64,000 nt of DNA from Capillibacterium thermochitinicola (GTDB taxonomy: Bacteria; Bacillota; UBA4882; UBA10575): positions 1-64,000 of the forward strand of contig NZ_JAAKDE010000002.1 in NCBI RefSeq assembly GCF_013664685.1, written 5' to 3'. The position numbers and the translations under genes were made by a program. This document shows, piece after piece, positions 56,486 to 64,000 of this stretch (position 1 is its first letter; each line of letters starts with the position of its first letter). The notes below the pieces were generated by a model. The model saw nothing but the letters and a program-made list of their open reading frames with translations. It had not been told where the DNA came from and did no database searches.

Positions 56486-57019
56486 ATGAACAGGTGGAAA
56501 TTGGCGGTCAAGGTGTTAATCGCCGGCTGCATCTTTATCTTGGTGGCCGGCGGCTTGGCCGAGGCGAACCCCAGCACCAGCGCCCGTTACGAATCTGTGG
56601 AGGAGCTATTCCGGCTGATGAGATTTGAGGAAAACTTGGCCTATTCCTTTGCCCAAATCCGTCCCATGCTTTTTGAGCAGTTTCAGCAAGGAATACCCGA
56701 AGATCTGAATCCTGAACAAATTAAGATCATGGAGAAATATATCGGTAAACTGATGGATCTGATGGAAGAGGAGATGGGTTGGGCGAAGATTAAGGATGAT
56801 TTTATCCAAGTTTACATGTCGATCTATACGGAAGAGGAGATCCAGGAGCTGATCAAGTTTTACCAGACGCCGGTGGGACAAAAGACAGTCGCCCAAACGC
56901 CGGTCCTTACCCAAAAGACAATGGAGATAACCCAAAAGTATCTGATGGCGACGTTGCCGAAGGTCCAAGCCCTTGCCGAAGAGATGCAGGCGGAGATCGA
57001 AGCCGCCAGCGCAATGTAG
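56486..57019 (+). CDS. Secreted DUF2059 protein
   Basis: 177 residues. A signal peptide is clear (MNRWK, hydrophobic core, cleavage near AEA-NPS). The C-terminal half has the DUF2059 pattern, with YTEEEIQELIKFYQTPVGQKT followed by a helical tail. DUF2059 proteins are common in Gram-negative periplasms; function unknown. GGAGG precedes ATG 56486. Confidence 0.82.
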   Translation: MNRWKLAVKVLIAGCIFILVAGGLAEANPSTSARYESVEELFRLMRFEENLAYSFAQIRPMLFEQFQQGIPEDLNPEQIKIMEKYIGKLMDLMEEEMGWAKIKDDFIQVYMSIYTEEEIQELIKFYQTPVGQKTVAQTPVLTQKTMEITQKYLMATLPKVQALAEEMQAEIEAASAM

Positions 57020-58398
57020 ACCGGCGTGTTTATCTTTCTAGAAATCCGGACGGAAAAAAATTGCGCTCCCAGCCCCGGACGACGGGGCGGGAGCGCTTTG
57101 ATCGCTTTGTTGATGATTAACTCGCCGTTTTTGACCTGCCTGAGTTCATCCATGACTTTTACCGCAAAATCAAAAAATGCTTTGCTGACCTTTTCCAAAC
57201 GATTCAGATTCACAATGCCGGAGTGAAAATCTTCATACTTCAAAAAGTCGTCATTATCCTCAAAAAGCTGTCCATAACTGGTGAAAATATCACCGGCCAG
57301 CGTGGAGTAGAAGATCTTAACCGTCATGGGTTTAATCTTGTTATCTTTGAAATAGTGGCCAATTTCATAGGTTAATTCTTTCAGGGAAGCAAAGTCCCCT
57401 TGGCCAATGTATTCGATAACACTGGGACTGTACTGTTCTTTAAGAATAAACACATTCACATCTTTAAAATTAATCTCTTTTGTATTCTGGATTAATCCGT
57501 GTTGCGGTCCGGAATAAAAGAGAATCCCCGTTTTCTCGATAAAATCGTTATAGATATCCGGCCTTTCCCTTAGCTCATCAAAAGGATCGGTGTAGATTAT
57601 TTGCAACGGCAGATCAAAGTATTGCCTGGCGGCGTTGCTGACCAACTCAAAAATCTTTTGGATCCGGTAGGCGGTCATTTCCCGAGCGGAAATCAGGAAA
57701 AGATAATTATCCCGCAGGTGATTATAAAGATATTCCAGTCCTTTCTCCTGCAATTGGTCATAGACAATGTTCAAAACGGCATTGTGCTTCATCTTGTTTA
57801 CTTTAGGGTTGTTTTGCCCTGCTTGTTCACCAATACCGATACTGGCCCACACAAATCTGGTATTGTCAACGGTAAAATCCAATTCGGCACAGCGTTCAAC
57901 GATTTTCTCATCAACATAAAAATCACTTTTAATCAGGTCGTTCAGTAACGACCTCTTCATATCGTGGCGATCGCTTTTCATCCGCAGTTGACTATTTTTT
58001 GTCCGCCGAAGCACATCGATTTTATTTTTTATTTTTTTCATCACGCTGATTAACTCTTCATCTTCGACTTCGGATTTTAGAATGTAATCATCCGCCCCTA
58101 ATTGTAATGCTTTTCTGGCATACGAAAATTCATCATAACAGGTCAGCACCAGGATTTTAATATCCTGATTTTCCTTTCGGATCTCTTCGATCAGCCAAAG
58201 CCCGTCCCGTTTTGGCATTTTGATGTCGGTGATTAAAACGTCCGGATGATGCTTTTTATACTGTTCGAAACCCTGTTCCCCATTGGAAGCTTCGGCGGCC
58301 ACGGTGAAGCCAATATCCTCCCAGTTGATGGTTGTTTTCAGTCCAATCCTGACCAGAACCTCATCATCAACAATCATCACCTTGTACATTGGTTCCAC
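56860..58398 (-). pseudogene. YesN-type response regulator lacking its AraC DNA-binding domain
   Basis: The receiver domain is complete: VMIVDDE, the phospho-acceptor Asp in VLITDIKMP (near residue 55), TCYDEFSYA and the Lys of YILKS. A long YesN-type linker follows to about residue 428 (NGELIINKAIK). There the AraC-type double HTH should begin, but the frame instead enters a terminator hairpin and then reads antisense through the DUF2059 gene. The last ~84 residues are therefore meaningless, and about 100 residues of DNA-binding domain are missing. It is 28 nt downstream of its cognate kinase gene. Confidence 0.85.
57054..57096 (-). terminator. Terminator of the SBP-yesM-yesN operon (minus strand)
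   Basis: Read on the minus strand: GCGCTCCC-loop-GGGAGCGC followed by AATTTTTTT. The yesN reading frame runs straight through it, showing that the end of that gene is not natural. Confidence 0.8.
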
Positions 58399-58426
58399 CT
58401 CCAGTAACCGGCATGGACTGTGGGAA

Positions 58427-60142
58427 TCAACACGGCAGTTTGAGAATGACCGTTGTCCCTTGGCCTAACTCCGTCTTAATGTCCAGTCCATACTCATTGC
58501 CACAATACAGTTTTATCCTCTGATTGACGTTGTTGAGCCCCACTTTGGAAAATTTGTTCCGGTCCGAAGCGGCTTCAAAGATATTCTCCAGGATTTCTTC
58601 TTTGATCCCCGGACCGTTATCGCTGATGGCAATCAGGAGTTGATGACCGTTTTTGTAGATTTTGAGGACAATTTGTAATTCTTCATTTTCCATCCCATGA
58701 ATAATCGAATTCTCGACGATTGGTTGCAGAATTAATTTGGGAACGATTAGATCAAGACAGCTTTCATCGACGATGTATTCTATATTTATGGCTTTATTAA
58801 AACGTAGATTTTGGATGACCATATAATCTTTTACATAATCCAGTTCTTCCCGGAGCGAGATCATGTTCCGGCCCAGGTTTGTACTGATGCGCAATAATTT
58901 GATCAACGCGGTAATCGCCTTACTGACACTTTGATTTCCCTGGATTTTAGCCATCCATTTGATCGTGTTTAAGGTGTTATAGAGAAAATGGGGGTTTATT
59001 TGTGCCTGGAGGGCCTCGAGTTCCAGTTCTTTCTTTTCCTGTTCTTCTTTGACCAGTTTGTCGATGAGGATCTGCATTTTGGCAATCATCTTGTTTAAAC
59101 TGTCCCCCAGTTGTCCGATCTCATCATTTGTTTTTACGGTCGCCCTCGCCTGCAAATCCCCTTCTTCGACCCGTTTAATCACGTTCATTATTTTAAACAT
59201 CGGCTCGGTATACCTGATGGCAAAAAGAATGATGTAAAGGACAATGGCAATACCGTAGAAGAGTCCGCCAAAGGTTAAATATCTTTGGATTTTGTTGATC
59301 TCTTTAAACAAATAACTGGTCGGGACTGTTTTGATAATCTTCCAGCCGTTATCGATGGTCGAGTAAAGAGCGACTTGTTCAATCCGGTCGCGAAATTGGA
59401 TCTGCCCCTTTTTGTTGGCCAAGATTTCACCGGCATAGGCCTGGTTAAGAATGCTCTCGCCAATTCTATTCTTCTGGGGATGACTGATGATACGTCCTGC
59501 TTGATCACAGATAAAAACTTCGGAACCCTCATCCTCCTTAATGCTGGTGTACGCTTGTTCTAAAATCACTTCATCCAGATCAATCAACAAATAACCGTAT
59601 TCATTTAAAGTGTTGAAATCAATAATCTTCCGCCCAAGGGTAAAGTAGTACTTTTTAAAGGTACCGGCCAGGATCTCCACCATTTCTTCTCTGGTCGAAA
59701 GCCAAACCGGTTGGCCGGAAGAGTTAATTAGCGCTTCATCAACCCTTGCCAATTGCGAAGCCAACTTGGCGCCGGTTAGATAATAATCCTTGTCCAGTAA
59801 CAAGTGGATTGCTTCAATATCCGCCCGTGTCGTAATAAAATTCCGTAGTTTGATGTTAAAGTCGTTTTTGCTGAAAACCGACGGATGGCGCAGCATTTCT
59901 AAGAAACTCTGGTCGGAGACGATGATGATCGAGAATTTTTGCAGATCGTTCAAGTATAAACTGATTTTTTCCCCGGTCTCATAGACCGATTCAAGGGCGG
60001 TGGTAATATATTTGTCGATAATGATCTCTTTAACCGTCCGGGAATATAAAATCGCGCCGAGGGTGATGGGTACCCCAATCAAAAAAACAGCGATAATTCC
60101 CAATTTAAACCGTAAAGAATTGAAGAATCTTACTTTAGTCAC
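58427..60142 (-). CDS. YesM/LytS-type sensor histidine kinase
   Basis: 571 residues: TM helix at the N terminus (LGIIAVFLIGVPITLGAI), extracellular cache-like sensor (~residues 35-285), second TM, HAMP (RVEEGDLQARATVKTNDEIGQL), then the His-kinase motif QAQINPHFLYNTLNTIKWMA and the ATPase motifs ENSIIHGM and SDNGPGI. Forms a two-component pair with the YesN-type protein; a sugar-binding protein gene precedes it by 21 nt and may serve as a co-sensor. Confidence 0.92.
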   Translation of the reverse strand: MTKVRFFNSLRFKLGIIAVFLIGVPITLGAILYSRTVKEIIIDKYITTALESVYETGEKISLYLNDLQKFSIIIVSDQSFLEMLRHPSVFSKNDFNIKLRNFITTRADIEAIHLLLDKDYYLTGAKLASQLARVDEALINSSGQPVWLSTREEMVEILAGTFKKYYFTLGRKIIDFNTLNEYGYLLIDLDEVILEQAYTSIKEDEGSEVFICDQAGRIISHPQKNRIGESILNQAYAGEILANKKGQIQFRDRIEQVALYSTIDNGWKIIKTVPTSYLFKEINKIQRYLTFGGLFYGIAIVLYIILFAIRYTEPMFKIMNVIKRVEEGDLQARATVKTNDEIGQLGDSLNKMIAKMQILIDKLVKEEQEKKELELEALQAQINPHFLYNTLNTIKWMAKIQGNQSVSKAITALIKLLRISTNLGRNMISLREELDYVKDYMVIQNLRFNKAINIEYIVDESCLDLIVPKLILQPIVENSIIHGMENEELQIVLKIYKNGHQLLIAISDNGPGIKEEILENIFEAASDRNKFSKVGLNNVNQRIKLYCGNEYGLDIKTELGQGTTVILKLPC

Positions 60143-60163
60143 GCAAAACTCACCGCAATTGCC

Positions 60164-61687
60164 TTATTTATTAGTCTTGTTTTTGATCGCTTGTAATTCC
60201 CGGTAAATCTTCTTGCTGACGTATGCACTGTCCAGATCATTTTTCACCATTTCATGGAGGTTACTAATCAACACCTTCTCCACTTCATAGAAGTTTTTGA
60301 TCTTCGGCCGGAAATAGATATTCTCCGGCTTCCATGCCTCCAATACGGCTTTCATGTGTTTAAGATCGTTATATTTGGTCCCCGGGGTAAGTTCGTCCAG
60401 ATAATCGTCTAGTCTTTCGTAAGCTGATTTCCTGGTTGGTAAACTGCCTCCCTCCGGATGGACCAAAATTTCCAACTGCATCTCGGTGGAAGTCGCCCAG
60501 GTAATATAAAGCCACGCTGCTTTCTTTTGAAGCTCGGAGGCGTACTTATTAATGCCAATCCCGGAACCCCCATAGATATTGGCGCTTCTCCTTTCACCGT
60601 AAGGAAGGATCGCATACCCCACCTTCCCCCGCACCTTAGATTCTTCATTCTCGATATAAGTGCTGTTTTCATCCCAGTTCGGCATCATGGCGATTTCGCC
60701 GTTGCGGAAAGCATTGGCCAAATCGGTCCAATTCCAATTAACACTGTCCGGGGCGGCGGCTTTGACCACCGCTTTATATACATCCAGCGCTTTGACGAAT
60801 TCCGGTTCCAAAACCCGGATTTCGTTAAAAGTGTCCACCCCTAAAGTATTGACGTTGGGATCGGCAAAATAATCCCCGCCGTAGGCGGCAAGAATGTTGG
60901 AAAACTCACAATAAATGGAGTTATGCGCTTGCGCCATCTGTCCACTTCCATACTTTACCTCGGGGACGTTTTCGGTAATCCACTGCGCTACTTCAATATA
61001 TCTTTCCCAGGTAAAATCCTTTGTCCCCGGCGTCCAGTCATAACCCATTTCGTTATAAAACTGGTCTCTGTACTTGTCGAAGATATCTTTCCGGTAGTAT
61101 AAAATCATCGTATTACTGTCAAAAGGGACGGCGTACAAGTGGTTTTTTTCCTTGAAATAAGAAAGAACTTCGGTTTGATTTTCGATGAAATCGTCAGGAA
61201 AACCGGCCAGTTTGGGTAAATGGGGGTCTTCATTATAGGGATTGAGGTCTTCTAAGTAATCGTAGAAGCGATTCAGGGTTTGATAGGGATCAACATAGAT
61301 AAGCGGATAATCCCCGGTTTGAAACAGTAAATCCTTGTTGGCTTGCTGGATTAAAGTTTCATAATCCATCGAGCGGATCTTGACATTTATCCCGGTCATC
61401 CTGGAAAAAGCCTCGGTTTCATGGGAAAGAACATTGGCGTTGATATTGTTTTCCACGATAAAATTCAGGGTAATCCCCTGGAATTGCCGGAGATCATAGC
61501 CCGCGGGAATTTGCAGGTTTTTGAAATTGGTATTTTCATGCTCAAAGCGCTCGGCAGTAATTGGGTCTGTACGCTCGGCTTTTTCGTTTTCGAGCGGGCT
61601 TTTCGAGCAATTAAAGTAACGGGGCAAAGAGAAAAGAAGAATTATAATAATGATCATTAAGATTAAAAGCAGTCTTTTTCTGGTCAT
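60164..61687 (-). CDS. Membrane-anchored extracellular solute-binding protein (family 1)
   Basis: 507 residues. One N-terminal TM segment (LLLILMIIIIILLFSLP) without a good lipobox, then a MalE-type solute-binding fold (QTGDYPLIYVDPYQT, LYAVPFDSNTMILYYRKDIFDKY, GEIAMMPNWDENS, GGSGIGINKYA). Position first in an operon with YesM-YesN suggests a signal-transduction role. GGGGG precedes the ATG. Its class does not match the RbsA-type transporter across the intergenic region. Confidence 0.88.
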   Translation of the reverse strand: MTRKRLLLILMIIIIILLFSLPRYFNCSKSPLENEKAERTDPITAERFEHENTNFKNLQIPAGYDLRQFQGITLNFIVENNINANVLSHETEAFSRMTGINVKIRSMDYETLIQQANKDLLFQTGDYPLIYVDPYQTLNRFYDYLEDLNPYNEDPHLPKLAGFPDDFIENQTEVLSYFKEKNHLYAVPFDSNTMILYYRKDIFDKYRDQFYNEMGYDWTPGTKDFTWERYIEVAQWITENVPEVKYGSGQMAQAHNSIYCEFSNILAAYGGDYFADPNVNTLGVDTFNEIRVLEPEFVKALDVYKAVVKAAAPDSVNWNWTDLANAFRNGEIAMMPNWDENSTYIENEESKVRGKVGYAILPYGERRSANIYGGSGIGINKYASELQKKAAWLYITWATSTEMQLEILVHPEGGSLPTRKSAYERLDDYLDELTPGTKYNDLKHMKAVLEAWKPENIYFRPKIKNFYEVEKVLISNLHEMVKNDLDSAYVSKKIYRELQAIKNKTNK

Positions 61688-61765
61688 CCCCCATCACCTG
61701 CTTTTGTGAAATAAACTCGGTCGGCGACATTATTCAACATTATTCTAAAATAATTGTAGAGGAAC

Positions 61766-61946
61766 TGGAGAACGGACGCCAAGAGGTTCTTTCTGGAGAA
61801 GATGCGCCTTTTTTCCGGCGACCAAGCCTCTTTGACCTTTCGGCGTCCCGCGTTTTATGGCCTTGTGCTGTAAGCTTGGAAAGGCCCAGGCCGGTTTCGT
61901 ATTTTATTTGACCTGATTCGCCATCCGGAACCGGATGGCTTTTTTT
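61766..61946 (+). ncRNA. Candidate structured RNA ending in a terminator
   Basis: Nested complementary segments: GGACGCC (61774-61780) with GGCGTCC (61842-61848), AAGAGG (61781-61786) with CCTCTT (61827-61832), GCGCC with GGCG inside, then GGCCTT with AAGGCC. A strong terminator GCCATCCGG-AA-CCGGATGGC plus seven Ts (61920-61946) ends it. I match it to no known riboswitch family and see no coding potential. It lies between divergent operons; 61947-62196 carries the next promoter and no gene. Confidence 0.5.
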
Positions 61947-62029
61947 ATTTAATTTGTAAACTTTATTATACACCAAGATTAATAATGGGATGCGAAATGA
62001 TTAAAATAAAACATCTAAACCTTAAAAAA

Positions 62030-62058
62030 TTGTAAAGAAAATTTACAGAAAATATAAA
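62030..62058 (+). promoter_or_regulatory. Promoter of sugar ABC importer
   Basis: TTGTAA (62030-62035), 17-nt spacer, TATAAA (62053-62058), in very AT-rich DNA. Confidence 0.55.
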
Positions 62059-62196
62059 CAAGTGTGCCTATAAGCAAAAAAGGACAGTACTTCATTAATT
62101 GGTGTTATTTATTGAGACCAGACTTCGGTTTATTATTCATAGTAAGAAAGGGAGCGCGGGAAAGCCAAACCGGAAAGGAGCAGAGTTTGGAGACCG

Positions 62197-63687
62197 ATGA
62201 GCAGTAACATCAAATTACAGGTTTGTAATATAGAAAAATCTTTTCCTGGCGTCAAGGCGCTGGACAAAGTCAATTTAACGATTGAAAAGGGTAAAGTCCA
62301 TGTCTTATGCGGGGAGAACGGGGCGGGAAAGTCCACATTGATGAAGATCATCAATGGTATTCTGCAACCGGATGCGGGGCAGATCTTGATTGACGGCAAG
62401 GCGGTGGCGATCAACAGCCCGGTTCAAGCCCGGAACCTTGGGATCTCAATGATCAATCAAGAGCTGAACTTTATTCCGGAGATGACGGTTGAAGAAAATT
62501 TCTTTTCCGGCAAGTGGCCAACGAACAGATACGGTAAAGTGAATTGGCGGGAGATCCGGAGCCGCGCCCGGAGGCTGCTGGCGGAAGAAAACTTGCCTTA
62601 TGATTTAAACACTAAATTAAAGGACTTGTCCATCTCCGACATCCAGCTCCTGGAGATCGCCAAGGCCATATCCGACAATGCAGACCTCATCATTATGGAT
62701 GAGCCCACTTCGGCGATCAGCGATAAAGAAACGGCTGTTCTGTTTAAAAAGATAAACTCCCTTAAACAACTCGGGAAAAGTATTATTTATATTTCCCATA
62801 AAATGGATGAAATCTTTGAAATCGCCGATGAGATCACCATTATGCGGGACGGGAAGGTGATCGATTCCAAGCCCAAAGACCAACTGGATAAAGACACGGT
62901 CATTTCGTTGATGGTCGGCAGAAAACTGTCGGAGAACTTCCCCAAAGAAAATGTTGGCATCGGGGAGGAGATTTTAGAGGTCGAGAACTTTACCCGCTAC
63001 GGAGTCTTCCAAAATGTTAATTTTCATATCCGCGCCGGGGAGATTGTAGGGTTTGCCGGTTTGGTCGGGGCCGGCCGGACGGAAATTTTACGGAGCCTTT
63101 TTGGGCTCGATCCCTATGACCGGGGCCAGATTAGGATCAAGAAGCAAGCGGTGAAAATTCGTAACCCCAAAGACAGCATCGAGCGGGGAATGGTCATGCT
63201 CTCGGAAGACCGGCGGCGCTACGGGATTATTCCGGTTCGGAGTGTCCGCGAAAATATCACGGTGGCCAGTCTGGAGAGGTTTATCTATAAAGGGCGGTGC
63301 CACCGGAAACAAGAAAGAGAAGCGGTCACCCAAAAGTGCCGGGAAATGAATGTCAAGACCCCGACCATTGAAAAAGAGATCAGCGCTTTAAGCGGCGGTA
63401 ACCAGCAAAAAGTTGTCCTGGCCAAATGGATGATGAATAATCCTGATATCCTGCTCCTGGATGAACCAACCCGCGGGATTGATGTGGGGGCCAAGTATGA
63501 AATATATAAGCTAATGACTTTATTGGCCGGACAAGGTAAAGCAATTTTGATGGTCTCCTCCGAACTGGCGGAGTTGATTGGGGTGTGCGACCGCATCTAT
63601 GTGCTGGCGGAAGGCACAATCCGGGGAGAACTGCAGCGGCCGGAGTTTTCGCAGGAGGCCATTATGAAACTGGCGGTGGGCGAATAG
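62197..63687 (+). CDS. Sugar ABC transporter ATP-binding protein (RbsA/MglA type)
   Basis: 496 residues with two ABC modules. Module 1 has GENGAGKST, a degenerate signature (DLSISDIQLLEIAKA) and IIMDEPTSAI. Module 2 has a degenerate Walker A (GLVGAGRTE), signature LSGGNQQKVVLAKWM and LLLDEPTRGIDVG. This is the usual pattern of ribose/galactose/xylose-type importers. A permease gene follows; the dedicated binding protein is presumably beyond the window. Confidence 0.93.
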   Translation: MSSNIKLQVCNIEKSFPGVKALDKVNLTIEKGKVHVLCGENGAGKSTLMKIINGILQPDAGQILIDGKAVAINSPVQARNLGISMINQELNFIPEMTVEENFFSGKWPTNRYGKVNWREIRSRARRLLAEENLPYDLNTKLKDLSISDIQLLEIAKAISDNADLIIMDEPTSAISDKETAVLFKKINSLKQLGKSIIYISHKMDEIFEIADEITIMRDGKVIDSKPKDQLDKDTVISLMVGRKLSENFPKENVGIGEEILEVENFTRYGVFQNVNFHIRAGEIVGFAGLVGAGRTEILRSLFGLDPYDRGQIRIKKQAVKIRNPKDSIERGMVMLSEDRRRYGIIPVRSVRENITVASLERFIYKGRCHRKQEREAVTQKCREMNVKTPTIEKEISALSGGNQQKVVLAKWMMNNPDILLLDEPTRGIDVGAKYEIYKLMTLLAGQGKAILMVSSELAELIGVCDRIYVLAEGTIRGELQRPEFSQEAIMKLAVGE

Positions 63688-63722
63688 TTACTGAATAACT
63701 CGATGAAAAGGAAGATGAAAAG

Positions 63723-64000
63723 ATGAGAGGTTTAAATTTAAGGGTCGATTTTAGAAAAATGAGGCAGAAATACGGTATTTTACTGGTCTTGGTTGTTCTG
63801 TTTGTTATTTCCTCACTGCTCAATGAAAACTTCTTGTCGATCAGAAACTTGACCAATATTTCCCGGCAGATTTCAATCACGACCATTTTAGCCTTCGGGG
63901 AAACAATCTTGATTATCTGCGGCATGTTGGACCTTTCCTGCGGTTCGGTACTGGCTTTAGCCGGGCTGCTTTCCGTCTCGTTGTATAAAACAACAGGTGA
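63723..64000 (+). CDS. Sugar ABC transporter permease (RbsC type), partial
   Basis: The first 92 residues are seen before the window ends. YGILLVLVVLFVISSLLNENFLSIRNLTNI, then ILIICGMLDLSCGSV, are the start and the conserved G-x-DLS-x-GS segment of RbsC-like permeases. Follows the ATPase gene by 35 nt. Confidence 0.9.
   Translation, partial: MRGLNLRVDFRKMRQKYGILLVLVVLFVISSLLNENFLSIRNLTNISRQISITTILAFGETILIICGMLDLSCGSVLALAGLLSVSLYKTTG

Noticed and set aside
61766-61946. c-di-GMP (GEMM) riboswitch on the minus strand
   Set aside because: GGGACGCCGAAAGG and GGTCGCCGG resemble parts of the family, but order and pairing do not fit, and the T-run lies on the plus strand.
61740-61976. Minus-strand ORF of 78 codons
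   Set aside because: It is the reverse of the candidate structured RNA and terminator; composition follows the hairpins and there is no binding site.

Overview
The window reads as a chromosome segment of a Bacillota (Firmicutes) bacterium. Evidence for this: consensus sigma-A promoters with 17-nt spacers, strong AGGAGG ribosome binding sites, a T-box leader, tandem PyrR-type attenuators, a glmS ribozyme, a MerR-type GlnR regulator, a Bacillus-type LexA box, and LytS/YesM-YesN two-component genes. A remnant of a patatin/beta-barrel protein and a DUF2059 protein hint at a diderm Firmicute (a Limnochordia-like lineage would fit), but this is inference. Most of the window is moderately GC-rich; the first 4.5 kb is clearly AT-rich.

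Layout. (1) 0.4-4.4 kb: AT-rich accessory block with a ParB-like protein, a D12-class adenine methylase, then an HD-domain (dNTPase-like) gene and a ywgA-type gene behind a promoter that carries a perfect LexA box. (2) 4.7-27.9 kb: a dense nitrogen and amide-transfer region: FAD oxidoreductase, pdxS (5'-truncated)/pdxT, asnB remnant, two-gene glutamate synthase, two glutamine synthetases with glnR, nadE, an Asn/Glu T-box leading aspS2-gatCAB, dapF-dapL, purA, ribozyme-controlled glmS, and hisH with a deleted hisF. (3) 28-38 kb: transporters and accessory genes: a GPH symporter, a DUF1848 protein, gene remnants, and a three-gene ABC importer (ATPase, fused permease, ATPase) behind an attenuator-like hairpin set. 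(4) 39-49.8 kb: the complete pyrimidine operon pyrB-C-carA-carB-pyrK-D-F-E, whose CarA has lost its glutaminase Cys and His; a 200-bp inverted-repeat element lies between carB and pyrK. (5) 49.9-56.4 kb: a CdaR-type regulator divergent from a GntP permease, an APH-fold kinase, a divergent enolase and an MtaA/UroD-family gene. (6) 56.5-64 kb: a DUF2059 protein, then an SBP-YesM-YesN sensing operon divergent from an RbsA/RbsC-type sugar importer that runs off the window.

How it works together. GlnA, glutamate synthase and GlnR set the glutamine supply used by PdxT, AsnB, GatCAB, GlmS and HisH, while CarAB probably takes free ammonia. The CdaR-GntP-kinase-enolase locus looks like a short uptake/phosphorylation/dehydration route for a small hydroxy acid. 

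Caution. At least seven genes look partly deleted (pdxS, asnB, hisF, a chimera at 28.1 kb, an ABC-2 permease, a patatin protein, yesN). Three others carry one extra G in a G-run (dapF, an ABC ATPase, enolase), and dapF has a second frameshift. The G-run cases look like base-calling errors; the deletions are either real decay or assembly faults. Read mapping would separate these.
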